Source of the DNA: Bacillus sp. FJAT-47783
GTDB lineage: Bacteria; Bacillota; Bacilli; Bacillales; Aeribacillaceae
Direction of reading: 5' to 3'
DNA length: 48,338 bases
Assembly: GCF_022808615.1 (NCBI RefSeq)
Contig: NZ_JAKZKS010000027.1
Location: 1 to 48,338, forward strand
Positions within the stretch are counted from its first letter, which is position 1. Each line of letters begins with the position of its first letter. The position numbers and the translations under genes were made by a program. The notes beneath the pieces are model-generated. The model was not told where the DNA came from, made no database searches, and saw nothing but the letters and a program-made list of their open reading frames with translations. Positions 1 to 9,616 of this stretch are shown one piece after another.

Positions 1-115
1 TGCCTGGTCCGTGACACTGGCATTTTGGACAAGTATCAAGCACAGGAAAGGCATTCATCTTTCCTCTTTTTGCGTATTCTTTTAAACCGATGCCAAAATC
101 ATAGGAAATGATCAC
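1..115 (-). CDS. Partial N-terminus of a zinc-ribbon protein (DUF6431-like)
   Basis: Reading the minus strand from a GTG at 115, with GGAGGAG about 10 bases upstream, gives an open frame of 38 codons running off the window edge. It starts VIISYDFGIGLKEYAKRGK and contains TCPKC followed by QCHG, a probable Cys-x2-Cys zinc knuckle. The layout resembles the N-terminal domain of short DUF6431-type proteins often found beside transposases in Bacillaceae. The family name is recalled from memory and is uncertain. Only the N-terminus is visible. Confidence 0.4.
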   Translation of the reverse strand, partial: MIISYDFGIGLKEYAKRGKMNAFPVLDTCPKCQCHGPG

Positions 116-227
116 GTTCAACACTCCTCCAATTAATATGCAAAAAATTTAGCATATTATCTCAGAGGCGTGTCATGTAAGTTCTGGAGGAATTTGAAAA
201 TTTTTAAAGGTTTTTAGAGGGAATAAA

Positions 228-605
228 GTGATGATTTACAACAGTGTCACAACAACATATGAAAACTCAAAGCTTGCAGATATCGTTTGGCTAAACCTCG
301 AGACATTATCTGAGTCGATTGGGTATGAAGGTGAATACCAAGAATTAGAATTCAAAGATAAGACCATTTATTTTGCAAAAGAAATCTTCCAAGTTGATGA
401 AAAAAAATATAGTCCTATATATAGTTTTTTTGCCTATATTATTCCAAAGAATAGTCACCAGGGTATTGAATTTGTTTACGATATTACTTGTACAGATGAT
501 AGGACACCTTGCCATATTGATGTTGAGAGAGAAGAAGAAATATCGAAAATGTTAATGGAATCCATTCAATTCAATCCGAAAGCAAGTGGGGAGAAGAAAG
601 AATGA
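228..605 (+). pseudogene. N-truncated paralogue of the downstream lipoprotein
   Basis: An open frame of 125 codons. From about base 240 it is nearly identical to the C-terminal half of the lipoprotein at 958-1632; both end in NPKASGEKKE. The signal peptide, lipobox and roughly 100 following residues are missing. The first eight codons (MMIYNSVT) are unrelated, and a weak AGAGGG site lies upstream. It overlaps the next fragment by four bases (ATGA), as the intact pair does. It is the left half of a decayed tandem duplication and probably not functional, because it could not be exported as a lipoprotein. Confidence 0.75.
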
Positions 606-850
606 CAACTGAATCCAATCAAGAAGTGTTAAATTCCAATATTTTACGGGCAAGAATGATGAATAGCGAATATAAGAACCTTACTGTCGAAGAAGTGAAG
701 AGAATTTACATCGAAGAGACAGGAAAAGAGCCTCCTGCACATATATGTGTATACCACTATTACTACTATGGTCTCAAACGCCACCCTCCCATCAACAGCC
801 CTATAACCTTATCGTTTTTACATATTGTGCCAAAAACCAATTCCGAATAG
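602..850 (+). pseudogene. 5' fragment of a lipase-like gene (duplicate)
   Basis: The first ~48 codons (MTTESNQEVLNS... to KEPPAHICVYH) match the start of the 641-residue lipase-like protein at 1629. Near base 766 the homology stops and the frame runs through unrelated sequence to a stop at 850. The catalytic region is absent. It is the second part of the tandem remnant; the intact copy follows immediately downstream. This suggests duplication followed by deletion of about 1.8 kb. Confidence 0.75.
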
Positions 851-957
851 GTCTATCCACTTATTTTGATGAAAAGCCTCATTTTTAATTGTACGTTGTT
901 GTAAAATTATGCTAGTATCCTTATGGAATTTTAAGGTTGTTGAAAGGGGTTCTATAC

Positions 958-1632
958 TTGAAAAAAACACTACTTTCCCTACTAACTATCTCAATACTAT
1001 GGATTGGAGGATGCAGCAATATGAATGATCAAAAGGCGGATTCTAATAATCTACCAGACACCGTGGCATTTCAACATGAGTTTACCCGCGAATTTATGGA
1101 ATCACCAGAAGAAGTGAAAGACGGCTATTACCGCTTCAAGTCGAAAACGGACGGATATACGATGTTGTATCCGACAAATGCTGAGATGGATGATAGGTAT
1201 TATGAAATCAAAAAAGATTTAATCGAATTTATTTTTTATGGTGGCAAAAAAAAGGAAAATATTAGTTTCAGTGTCAAAGCAAAATATGAAAACTCAAAGC
1301 TTGCTGATATCATTTGGCTAAACCTTGAGACATTATCTGAGTCGATTGGGTATGAAGGTGAATACCAAAAGTTAGAATATAAAGATAAGACCATTTATTT
1401 TGCAAAAGATATTTATCAATTTGAGGAAAAAGAATATAGTCCTTTTTACAGTTTTTTTGCCTATATAATATCGAAGAAAAGTAACCAAGGAATAGAATTT
1501 AAGTATGAAGTCACCTGCACAAATGATAAAAAATCTTGCCAAATTGACACTAATAAAGAAGAAGAGATTGCAAAAATGTTAATGAAATCCATTCAATTCA
1601 ATCCGAAAGCAAGTGGGGAGAAGAAAGAATGA
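958..1632 (+). CDS. Secreted lipoprotein of unknown function
   Basis: 224 residues from a TTG at 958, chosen because GAAAGGGG lies 8 bases upstream. The frame is also open from a TTG at 937 but that start lacks a site. The N-terminus is a type II signal peptide: KK, a hydrophobic stretch, then the lipobox WIGGC with Cys19. The mature protein should sit on the outer face of the membrane. Nothing else is a recognised domain. Its stop overlaps the lipase-like gene by four bases, so the two are translationally coupled and probably work together, perhaps as partner or inhibitor. A truncated copy lies just upstream. Confidence 0.8.
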   Translation: MKKTLLSLLTISILWIGGCSNMNDQKADSNNLPDTVAFQHEFTREFMESPEEVKDGYYRFKSKTDGYTMLYPTNAEMDDRYYEIKKDLIEFIFYGGKKKENISFSVKAKYENSKLADIIWLNLETLSESIGYEGEYQKLEYKDKTIYFAKDIYQFEEKEYSPFYSFFAYIISKKSNQGIEFKYEVTCTNDKKSCQIDTNKEEEIAKMLMKSIQFNPKASGEKKE

Positions 1633-3554
1633 CAACTGAATCCAATCAAGAAGTGTTAAATTCTGATATTTTACGAGCAAGAATGATGAATAGTGAGTAT
1701 AAGGATCTTACTGTTGAAGAAGTGAAGAAAATTTATATCGAAGAGACAGGAAAAGAGCCTCCTGCACTTATACGTGTATACCACTCTGATAAAATAGAGG
1801 GAATTAACGAAGAGGACTATGGGTTTGATGGTACCGTTATTCACTTCTATGATGAAGAAAAAGGAATTAATCAGACGTATACGATTACGAGAGGAAGTGA
1901 AGCCCCTGAAAAAGACACTTGGAAACCTCATGACTGGGTATATAACACTTTCGGTATTTTTACTGGACAAAATAAAACTCAATATGAAGCTGCAAAGAAA
2001 TTTGACAGAATTGTAACCAAAATAATTACCAATGATGTAGCCAAATTAAATCCTAAGAAAAATATTTCATTAAAAAAATACGGATATGGACACTCATTAG
2101 GAGGAAATTTAATACAAACGCTTGAGTTAACAACAGGTGTTTTTGAAAAAGTATATGTCATAAACGATGCTCCGCCTAACTTTTATCAATTAGCTTATAT
2201 TGATGAAGATTTCAGAAAAGAATTAGTAAAAAAATTTAGTATAGACTCTGATAAATTTAAACAAATCTACACCTTCCCCCCATCAGAGCTAAAAGCATTT
2301 GCTGAAGAGTATTATCAGGAGAAGGGGCAAACTATCTATCATTTAACAGCGAAGGAAGATATGTTGTATGCTGCGAGTATTGTTCGTGGGTTTATGAAGG
2401 TTGGAAACTATCAATATATTGATACGATGGATGATTTTGATGGAATTCGAGATTTGCTGGAGAAAATACCAGACCAAGAGTTACAGAAGATCCAAGTTTA
2501 TTTAACTAAATTCTCTCCAGCCTACAATCAAGGTGGGTTTAATGGCTTAATGAAAGCAATGACTGGGATTGATTTAGATTTTATTGAAAAGGTTCAAAAC
2601 TATAATCCTTGGGAATACATAGCGAACTTTTCATCCATTGTAAAAGGATCAGTTCAAATGATAGCTCATATGGAAGTGAGAGCTTCAGAATTCATAGAGA
2701 TATTGAAGATTTTGCACAAAAATATCGATCCCATTTTAGACGTTTTTGTAGAACTTGGATACATGAAGCCAATTGAGAAGCAAAAAATTATGCAAGCGAT
2801 CAATGGCATTCAAAAGGATTTAAATGATCTCGAAAACTTGATCAAAGACACGATGAGTTGGAAAAGCTTCCTATTATTATCACCAGCGCTTTATAGTATT
2901 GCAATTGGTGATATTATCCAAACATTAAAAAAAATCAAAGAAAAGCAATTAAGTATAATCGGACAATTTCATCTCATTAAGGAAAATACAGAAAACTTAA
3001 TGAATGCCATTGACAAAAGCGTAAGTGCACATGGGTTAAATACGGTGATCAATAGCATTTCAAAGAAAGGAAGGCGCTATGACAATGAAGGAAATCTAAT
3101 TTTAACGAAAAACGTGAACAATCAGAGGATTGAAGTCAACCTTTCTGTCGCTGTAAAGATTTTCAAAAAGGGATTTTCGATTATCGAAAAGAAACAAGAT
3201 ATTCTCAATGGGTTAAAATTGTCCTATAATGAACAATATCTTGATGATTTTGAAAATAGAAAACGAGATTTATACAACAAGATAGCTCATATAGAAGGAA
3301 ACCCTAGTAGTTACAAACATTTATTAGGTAAATATGCATATGAGTCAGAAATGTATTCATTAAAGAAAATCGATGTCCATGAAGAAATTCCTCCCTTAAG
3401 CGAACAATTTAAATCTGAATTTGAACAGATGTTCTTTCATTACGAACAGGAAATGGCCAAAACGAAAAAAATGATCCTTCAAATCAAGATTGGAATTGAA
3501 GAATTGTTTAAGGAAGAAAAATCACTAGCACAATTATTTAACCTCAATCATTAA
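1629..3554 (+). CDS. Lipase-like alpha/beta-hydrolase with long helical C-terminus
   Basis: 641 residues with no signal peptide. Residues ~40-200 look like an alpha/beta-hydrolase core with nucleophile elbow GYGHSLGGN (Ser156), the lipase pattern GHSLG. It probably belongs to the DUF6792 group of Bacillus proteins (recalled, not checked). Residues ~340-641 are long amphipathic and coiled-coil-like helices with one hydrophobic patch near 415-425 (LLLSPALYSIAIGDI). The lack of a signal peptide, the helical tail and the small helical protein next door resemble type VII effectors, but no LXG or WXG motif is visible, so this is inference. Coupled to the upstream lipoprotein gene by ATGA overlap. 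Confidence 0.7.
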   Translation: MTTESNQEVLNSDILRARMMNSEYKDLTVEEVKKIYIEETGKEPPALIRVYHSDKIEGINEEDYGFDGTVIHFYDEEKGINQTYTITRGSEAPEKDTWKPHDWVYNTFGIFTGQNKTQYEAAKKFDRIVTKIITNDVAKLNPKKNISLKKYGYGHSLGGNLIQTLELTTGVFEKVYVINDAPPNFYQLAYIDEDFRKELVKKFSIDSDKFKQIYTFPPSELKAFAEEYYQEKGQTIYHLTAKEDMLYAASIVRGFMKVGNYQYIDTMDDFDGIRDLLEKIPDQELQKIQVYLTKFSPAYNQGGFNGLMKAMTGIDLDFIEKVQNYNPWEYIANFSSIVKGSVQMIAHMEVRASEFIEILKILHKNIDPILDVFVELGYMKPIEKQKIMQAINGIQKDLNDLENLIKDTMSWKSFLLLSPALYSIAIGDIIQTLKKIKEKQLSIIGQFHLIKENTENLMNAIDKSVSAHGLNTVINSISKKGRRYDNEGNLILTKNVNNQRIEVNLSVAVKIFKKGFSIIEKKQDILNGLKLSYNEQYLDDFENRKRDLYNKIAHIEGNPSSYKHLLGKYAYESEMYSLKKIDVHEEIPPLSEQFKSEFEQMFFHYEQEMAKTKKMILQIKIGIEELFKEEKSLAQLFNLNH

Positions 3555-3657
3555 AGAAATGTGAAAACCCAATAGATGCCAAGGGTAATTTCCATTAATC
3601 AGGTGGAAATGCCACACATTCACTCTTGACAAACATGCCAATTTAGAGGGGGATAAA

Positions 3658-3984
3658 ATGGATCAACGAAAAGTGACGTATTATTTCCAAAGTAATCAAG
3701 ACTTAACCTATAAAGCCAATGATTTCATTAATAAAGTTGAAGCCATGAATGAGCTCGGTGCTGAACTCGTTCATTTTATTCAAAACGAAACAAACGGAAA
3801 CTCTGGTAAAATCATTGAACAAATCAATAAAACGATTGAAAAACATCAACAATTCAGCGAACAACTTACAATCTCTTACAAAGAAACTATGCGAAACGCA
3901 GCTATTCATTACTCAGACCATATTAATGACATGAACACTCAAAACATTACCTTGTATTATGAACGAGCAAAGATCGATGTTTAA
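3658..3984 (+). CDS. Small all-helical protein beside lipase-like gene
   Basis: 108 residues preceded by GAGGGGGA seven bases before ATG. Composition (many Gln, Asn, Ile, Lys; no Pro) and heptad-like spacing predict a helical hairpin. Length and shape are like WXG100 or TIGR04197-type secretion partners, but there is no W-x-G. It lies 103 bases after the lipase-like gene on the same strand and is followed by a terminator-like hairpin, so it closes the transcription unit. A role as secretion partner or chaperone of the hydrolase is inference from position only. Confidence 0.6.
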   Translation: MDQRKVTYYFQSNQDLTYKANDFINKVEAMNELGAELVHFIQNETNGNSGKIIEQINKTIEKHQQFSEQLTISYKETMRNAAIHYSDHINDMNTQNITLYYERAKIDV

Positions 3985-4009
3985 GCAAGTTGCTACTTAC
4001 GAATAAAGT

Positions 4010-4040
4010 GCTGTCCCCAATTAGCGTAAAAAGGGACAGC
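4010..4040 (+). terminator. Hairpin terminator-like element
   Basis: GCTGTCCC (4010-4017) pairs with GGGACAGC (4033-4040). It sits 26 bases after the small helical gene, between convergent coding sequences. There is no strong U-run, so the strength is uncertain. Confidence 0.5.
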
Positions 4041-4069
4041 CTCCATTTAATAACATTTCAACCTACCAT

Positions 4070-4310
4070 TCAAAGCTTCTCTCTCATCTCTTTCCTCAAT
4101 TCAACGAGCTCATCAAATTGATAGAAAAAGCGTATTTTTTCTTCTGCCATTGTGTCTCCCTTTGGCTTCTCATCGACAATGAATCGCATAAATGACTCAG
4201 CTATGTCTTCTTCTGGATTCGTCATAGCATATTCTGTTATAAACTTCGACTTATTTTTTTCATAAAACTGATTCATTGCTTCATCACTTTCCAGCTCTGA
4301 GGAGTAAAAT
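4070..4310 (-). pseudogene. C-terminal fragment of a putative zinc-binding peptidase
   Basis: The minus-strand frame ending at 4070 contains FITEYAMTNPEEDIAESFMRF and ends RKEMREKL. The pattern NPEEDxAExF is typical of the metal-proximal acidic segment in putative zinc-binding metallopeptidases. No HExxH is present because the N-terminal part is missing. The frame is open to 4444, but residues encoded beyond ~4310 are low-complexity and lie in the left end of a transposase element, so that part is chance. The gene appears cut by the insertion. Confidence 0.5.
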
Positions 4311-4334
4311 TTTTTCGTGATAATTATTAAATTC

Positions 4335-4409
4335 CTTCCCCTAAAAATACGTAAAATATGTGATAATTTAACTGAATTAGTACAGTAATATAGCGTTTTT
4401 AGGGGGAAG
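4335..4409. repeat. Inverted repeat at left end of transposase element
   Basis: CTTCCCCTAAAAATACG (4335-4351) is an imperfect inverted match to CGTTTTTAGGGGGAAG (4394-4409). The right arm also supplies the ribosome site of the transposase start (TTG at 4415). It may be the element end or a hairpin limiting transposase translation. No matching copy was found at the right side. Confidence 0.4.
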
Positions 4410-4414
4410 TTATT

Positions 4415-5721
4415 TTGATTACGAGAAAAGAAAAAAGGAAGCATGAAAGAGAAACAAATTATTTATTCGAGATCCTTAAAATTCAGAAACACTTTTTCAA
4501 AAATTTAATACATAATCTAAAAAATGTAGTAGATCCTCGACATCAAAGCTATATATCGTACGGTCCAAAGGTTATTTTATTCACTATGATTCTGAAAAAT
4601 ATGACGGGCTTGAAATCGATGAGAAATATGAGTGAAAGTTTTAATAAAGATGAATGTATAGAAAATATCCGAAAGGTATTAGGTCTGGAATGCCTTGATG
4701 AACTTCCTCATTATGATACGATTAACGATTTTTTATCTTGTCTAGATGTTGAAGAACTAGAAAAAACTAGAACCTATATGATTAAAGAATTATTGAAAAA
4801 AAGTCTTTTGAATCGTACCGAATTGAAGGGAAATACTGGGGGGCATCATTGATGGAACAGGCTTACACACCTTTCATAATAAGCACTGTGAACATTGTTT
4901 GAGACGGGTGTACACGAATAAAGAAACCGGAAAAACGGCTGTACTTTATATGCACCATGTACTTGAAGCAAAACTTGTAGTAGGTGACATGGTCTTTAGT
5001 ATTGGATCAGAGTTTATCGAAAATGAATCAGAAGATGTCACGAAGCAAGATTGTGAATTAAAGGCGTTTCACAGGCTCGCAAAGAAAATAAAACAAACAT
5101 TTAAGAGACTACCTATCTGTATCTTGGGAGATAGTCTCTATGCATGTGAATCCGTATTTAGTCTGTGCGATGATTACAAATGGAAATACCTATGCCGATT
5201 TAAGGAAGGCAGAATAAAAAGTATCGCTTCTGAGTTTCAGGCAATAAAAGAATTGGAGCAAAGTAAGACGAAGGATCGTCTATTTTGGGTTAATGATATT
5301 GCCTATAACGATAGAAAGGTTAACTTGGTGGAGTCAAAAGTGGAGATAGAAGAAGGTACACGGAAGGAATATGTATTCATAACTAACCTCAAAGTCAAAA
5401 AAGAACGTAGAAAGAATAATAGATGTAGGTCGGAGCCGTTGGAAAATTGAAAACCAAGGATTTAATCAACAAAAAAATATTCGTTACGCCATTAAACATG
5501 TCAATAGCCATAACTACATAGCTATGAAAAATCACTATCTCCTTGTACAAATAACGGATATCATTAGACAGTTATATGAAAAGGGTTCGACTGCCTTCAA
5601 GAAACTCAGAAAAACGGCAAAAGAAAAGTCCTCAAATCTGTTGGAATCGTTTCGGACACACATTTTAACAGATGAGGACCTCACTGCTTTGGACAAACCC
5701 ATACAAGTAAGGTTTACCTAG
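4415..5721 (+). pseudogene. Frameshifted DDE transposase (insertion sequence)
   Basis: Three frames join into one transposase of about 430 codons. 4415-4850 is the N-terminal part (TTG start after AGGGGGAAG). After a frameshift near 4826-4850 the reading continues IIDGTGLHTFHNKH (first Asp) and reaches ILGDSLYA (second Asp). After a second shift near 5405-5415 it reads RWKIENQGFN (Glu) and runs to 5721. These match the three catalytic DDE positions of IS4-superfamily-like transposases. The exact IS family is not assigned. Two frameshifts make it inactive unless programmed, which the positions do not suggest. Confidence 0.75.
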
Positions 5722-5770
5722 CAGTTTTATTATAGCAAAGGATGTGATGTGAAAGAAGAAGTTTTTGAAG

Positions 5771-5864
5771 TTATCCACAATTTAAAAAGCAAAATGAGCA
5801 AATTCGGCTCGTCTTGACTATAGAAGTAAAAAAACAGCTGGCAATTTTACCTAATTGTGGATAA
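5771..5864. repeat. 12-bp inverted repeat downstream of transposase
   Basis: TTATCCACAATT (5771-5782) and AATTGTGGATAA (5853-5864) are perfect inverted copies 70 bases apart, about 50 bases after the transposase stop. They could be the right end of the insertion element or of an older one; no partner exists at the left end. Confidence 0.4.
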
Positions 5865-5907
5865 GTCCTTTTTTCACAGAGCACACGGAAAATAATAAAT
5901 TTACTCT

Positions 5908-5997
5908 TCATAGCTGGTCGATGTAATCAATGAGTTCCACATCAAAGCCGAGTGTGTTATAGTAATGGTATGGGATTAGTTCTAATTGTAATTCCAT
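5908..5997 (-). CDS. Possible 29-residue small protein downstream of cydC
   Basis: ATG at 5997 preceded by GAGGTG, reading MELQLELIPYHYYNTLGFDV and ending in a short acidic tail. It follows the cyd operon on the same strand by about 160 bases. It has no membrane segment, so it is not a CydX/CydS-type subunit. It could equally be the tail of a lost gene, since the frame is open upstream to 6108. Confidence 0.3.
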   Translation of the reverse strand: MELQLELIPYHYYNTLGFDVELIDYIDQL

Positions 5998-5998
5998 G

Positions 5999-6074
5999 AA
6001 AATGCACCTCGCAAATTGGTATTTTGGATTGTTTGGCACTTCCATTTTACCATTTTTTCTCGAAGGTGCATTTT
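5999..6074. repeat. 11-bp inverted repeat downstream of the cyd operon
   Basis: AAAATGCACCT (5999-6009) and AGGTGCATTTT (6064-6074) are perfect inverted copies 54 bases apart. The left arm contains the ribosome site of the 29-residue frame. It may form a hairpin in the cyd read-through transcript. Confidence 0.4.
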
Positions 6075-6158
6075 TGTTTTTTAAGCGAATTAGGCACTTT
6101 TTGAACACGCTCTTTTAGATGTTATTTATTTTTGTAAACGATTTGATTCTCCCGCTTA

Positions 6159-7898
6159 TCAAAGATGAAAAGGACGATCTAATTGATAAAAGCGAGCATA
6201 TCGTTCACTTTCGTTCATTAATTGTTGATGAGTGCCTTGTAATTGAATGGTTCCTTTATCAAGAAAGAGAACTTGATCGGTTAGGTGTACAAATGCTAAA
6301 TGGTGTGTAATCCATAGCACAGTCTTATCTTGTAACACGGCAAAAATCGTTTGTAATAAATCGTTTTCGGTTACAGGATCAAGTCCTACCGTCGGCTCGT
6401 CCAAGATGACAACTGGGGCATCTTGAAGCAAAATTCGGGCTAGAGCAATCCGTTGCCGTTGTCCTCCTGATAAGCGCATGCCTGTTTCATGCATATGCGT
6501 TTCATATCCATCCGGAAGCGAATCAATATAGTCATGGAGCTTTACTTGCTTAGCTGCCCAATACACTTCTTCATCAGTTGCATTTCGTTTTCCTAAGCGA
6601 ATGTTATTTATAATCGTTGTGTCAAATAAATGTGGTTGCTGGTTTAATACCGCGACCCAATTAGAAATCGTTGATCCGATCGTTGTCGTCTCAACACCAT
6701 TAATCGTTACCGCTCCTTCTGTTGGAGAAATACCGCCTTCGATTAACTTTAAAATCGTTGATTTCCCTGATCCACTTGGTCCGAGCAAAGCGACTTTTTC
6801 ACCTTGCTTAATCGAAAATGAAAGACGATCTAACGTTTTATGATGGGAGTCATATCGGAAAGAGACATTCTCAAGCTTAAGTGTAACACCTTCTGCACGA
6901 TTCACTTTCTCTAAAACATAGTCATTCAGATCTTGCTTCTCTATTCGTTCAGTTGATAGTCGTGAAAGTCGATCAACGGAATCTTGATACGCTGGAACTT
7001 CACTTATGGCGTCTGATAACGGTAAAAAAGTTTCCGTTAAGGGGAATAGAACTAACACGAAAGCAGCAATAAGTGTATGAGAAAGATTGCCACTAGCACT
7101 TTCGTTTGCTGTCCAAAAGAGCATGGATACGAACAAAGTGGCAACAACCACTTGAGCGAATGAGTCCCTCCATCTCATAAAGCGTATGTGCTTCTGTTCA
7201 ATACGGGATAGCTCTTCTTCCTCTTGTTCATACTCAGAAATGAAATCCGTTTGCCGTCCGCTAAATTGCCAATCACTTAATCCCATCACAGCATCTGTTA
7301 ACCGTTCGTACAAACCATGGCGCTCAGCTTTCATTCTCTGTACGTTTGCTTTTGTCACAAGCAAAGATACAAAAGGAAAGAGAAAAAGTAAAACGCCTGC
7401 ATGAACAGCCATGATGAAAGCAAATGGCCATGAGAAAAAGCCAAGAGCTAATACGGATAATACATATAGAAAAAGGCCGACTAAACTCGGAAACACCGTT
7501 TTCAAATAAATGTCTTGAAGACGCTCAATATCTTCTGCCAACATTCCTAGCACGTCCCCAGTCTTAAACGATAAATTTGATGATAATACGCGTGGTTCAA
7601 TCAATTGATACACTTTAATTCGCATCTTAGACAAAATCTTCAACACCATATCATGTCCGATTAACCTCTCGATGTACCGTGAAACGGCTCGAGTAATCCC
7701 AAATGCTCTAACAGCAACAATCGGAACATAAATCATCAATAAATTTTCCGGTCTTGTCGCAGCCTTGGAAATTAAAAATCCTGAAGTAAACATTAAAAAG
7801 GCGGCAGAAAAAACCGTTAATAGGCCGAAAAAAACGACAAACAGTAAAAGGCGAATATTTTCTTTTAAATAGGGATAAATCCATCCTCTGTCATTCAT
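6159..7898 (-). CDS. cydC: Thiol reductant ABC exporter subunit CydC (B. subtilis CydD position)
   Basis: 579 residues. An exporter half-transporter: six membrane helices in residues ~1-310, then an ATPase with Walker A GPSGSGKST, signature LSGGQRQRIALAR, Walker B VVILDEPT and H-loop ITHH. With CydD it exports glutathione/cysteine-type reductant needed to assemble cytochrome bd. The start overlaps the end of cydD by four bases (ATGA). It is the last gene of a cydABDC operon. Naming: the B. subtilis convention swaps C and D relative to E. coli. Confidence 0.9.
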   Translation of the reverse strand: MNDRGWIYPYLKENIRLLLFVVFFGLLTVFSAAFLMFTSGFLISKAATRPENLLMIYVPIVAVRAFGITRAVSRYIERLIGHDMVLKILSKMRIKVYQLIEPRVLSSNLSFKTGDVLGMLAEDIERLQDIYLKTVFPSLVGLFLYVLSVLALGFFSWPFAFIMAVHAGVLLFLFPFVSLLVTKANVQRMKAERHGLYERLTDAVMGLSDWQFSGRQTDFISEYEQEEEELSRIEQKHIRFMRWRDSFAQVVVATLFVSMLFWTANESASGNLSHTLIAAFVLVLFPLTETFLPLSDAISEVPAYQDSVDRLSRLSTERIEKQDLNDYVLEKVNRAEGVTLKLENVSFRYDSHHKTLDRLSFSIKQGEKVALLGPSGSGKSTILKLIEGGISPTEGAVTINGVETTTIGSTISNWVAVLNQQPHLFDTTIINNIRLGKRNATDEEVYWAAKQVKLHDYIDSLPDGYETHMHETGMRLSGGQRQRIALARILLQDAPVVILDEPTVGLDPVTENDLLQTIFAVLQDKTVLWITHHLAFVHLTDQVLFLDKGTIQLQGTHQQLMNESERYARFYQLDRPFHL

Positions 7899-9616
7899 TG
7901 CAGATCCCCCATTTGCGTTTTGACCATTTGGTAGTAATGACCTTTCATTCTCATCAATTGTTCATGCGTTCCCACTTCTTTTATCTCCCCTTCTTGTAAA
8001 AAGAAGATGTAGTCCATCTCTAACATCCAATGTAGACGATGAGTAGCAAGAAAGACGAGTTTTCCTTTAAATAGTTCCAGCAGCTTTTCTTTCACGTCAT
8101 ATTCTGTTTCAATATCTAAATGAGCCGTTGGTTCATCGAGTAAAAGGATCGGTCTGTTTTCGAGAAAAGCTCTGGCAACGGCAACGCGCTGGGCTTGTCC
8201 ACCACTAAGCTCTCTTCCGCCCTCGCCGATTTTTTCATCAAGCCCATTCGGGAGTTCTTCGATTAGCTCCGTTAAACCAGCTTGCTCTATCGCCCACTCC
8301 ACTTCTTCTAACGAGGCATCCGGATAATAAAACGTCATATTATTGAAGATTGTATCTTGGAACAAATAAGGATGCTGCGGAATATAAATGAGTTGCTTTT
8401 GCCATTCTTCTCTTTGCAAATGAGTAAATGTTTGTCCCCCAATTTGAATCGTTCCTTCATTTGCTTGCACGAATCCTCCGATTAAATCAATAAAGGTCGA
8501 TTTTCCCGCACCACTTTCTCCGACAATGCCGATTTTCTTTAGCCCTTTTACCGTTAACGAGACGTTGTTAAGCGAAGGAGGACTGTCCTTATCATGTTGA
8601 ACAACAATGGAGTGAAGCTGCAATTCCCCCTCTTCATTCCAACGATCCATTGGTTTTTTCACTTCTTCTTGAAAGCGAGGCATTGATAAAATGCCCATTA
8701 ATTTTTTCCCTGCCTCTTGACCATTTAATGTTGCATGATAATCGGAGCCGATCTCTCTTACAGGGAGAAAATATTCAGGTGCTAAAATTAATATCGTTAA
8801 CGCTGGCTGTAACACCATGTCTCCATCCACTAATCGAAGTCCTAAAAAAACAGCTACCGTTGCGACCGAAAGCATAGTAAAAAAGTCCATCGCAAATGAG
8901 GATAAGAAAGCCACTTTTAATGTTCCCATCGTTGCTTTCCGATAACGCTCACTAACATTAGAAATATTTTTTGTATGCCCTTTACTAAGCCCTAAATATT
9001 TTAATGTTTCTAGGCCACGTAAGGAATCGACAAAATGATTGGAAAGTACACGATACATGCTCCATTGCGCATCCGCTTTTTTTTGAGCTGCAAGTCCGAG
9101 CAATATCATAAATAACACTAAAATAGGTAAGGTCACGATTAAAATAATCGCAGACGTACGATCCAGCATGAAAATATAAAGAACAATCATAGCAGGAATG
9201 ATAGTCATATGAACCATTTTTGGCAAAAATAGCATGATATACTGTTTAAATTGAGAAATCCCTTCCTGTAAAAGGGTTACAATATTTCCCGTTCCTAACT
9301 GTTTGGATACACGAGGGCCTAAATGAAAGAGTGCATGAAGAACCTCTTTTCGCAGTTCCGCCCCAAGCGTAACAGCATAATGGTACACCTTTTTCTGTTT
9401 AATATGATGAAGAGCATATCGAATAAGAAACATGAAAATAAAAAAGAAAAGGGATCGACTCGCCTCTTCGATCGATCCGTTATGAAAAAGATGCGTGACC
9501 ACACCTGCAAGCAAAATGGCTTGCCAAATAATGGCCACTCCTTGAAAAATGGTTAAACCCATGAGGATCACGAGTATTTTTTTCATTCCTTTGTATCGCA
9601 ATAGCTCTTTATTCAT
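7895..9616 (-). CDS. cydD: Thiol reductant ABC exporter subunit CydD (B. subtilis CydC position)
   Basis: 573 residues. Six-helix membrane domain to about residue 310, then an ATPase with Walker A GESGAGKST, signature LSGGQAQRVAVARAF, Walker B LLLDEPTAHLD and H-loop ATHRL. The QAQRVAVAR signature is the one seen in E. coli CydD, which supports the assignment. Its ATG shares one base with the cydB stop (TAATG) and its end overlaps cydC, so the operon is tightly coupled. The heterodimer is required for periplasmic or extracytoplasmic redox balance and cytochrome bd maturation. Confidence 0.9.
   Translation of the reverse strand: MNKELLRYKGMKKILVILMGLTIFQGVAIIWQAILLAGVVTHLFHNGSIEEASRSLFFFIFMFLIRYALHHIKQKKVYHYAVTLGAELRKEVLHALFHLGPRVSKQLGTGNIVTLLQEGISQFKQYIMLFLPKMVHMTIIPAMIVLYIFMLDRTSAIILIVTLPILVLFMILLGLAAQKKADAQWSMYRVLSNHFVDSLRGLETLKYLGLSKGHTKNISNVSERYRKATMGTLKVAFLSSFAMDFFTMLSVATVAVFLGLRLVDGDMVLQPALTILILAPEYFLPVREIGSDYHATLNGQEAGKKLMGILSMPRFQEEVKKPMDRWNEEGELQLHSIVVQHDKDSPPSLNNVSLTVKGLKKIGIVGESGAGKSTFIDLIGGFVQANEGTIQIGGQTFTHLQREEWQKQLIYIPQHPYLFQDTIFNNMTFYYPDASLEEVEWAIEQAGLTELIEELPNGLDEKIGEGGRELSGGQAQRVAVARAFLENRPILLLDEPTAHLDIETEYDVKEKLLELFKGKLVFLATHRLHWMLEMDYIFFLQEGEIKEVGTHEQLMRMKGHYYQMVKTQMGDLQ

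Noticed and set aside
4310-4444. N-terminal part of the minus-strand frame at 4070-4444
   Set aside because: Overlaps the transposase left end and has low-complexity composition; only the C-terminal part is gene-like.
6119-6310. Plus-strand frame over the cydC end
   Set aside because: Antisense shadow of a well-conserved ABC transporter gene; no ribosome site.
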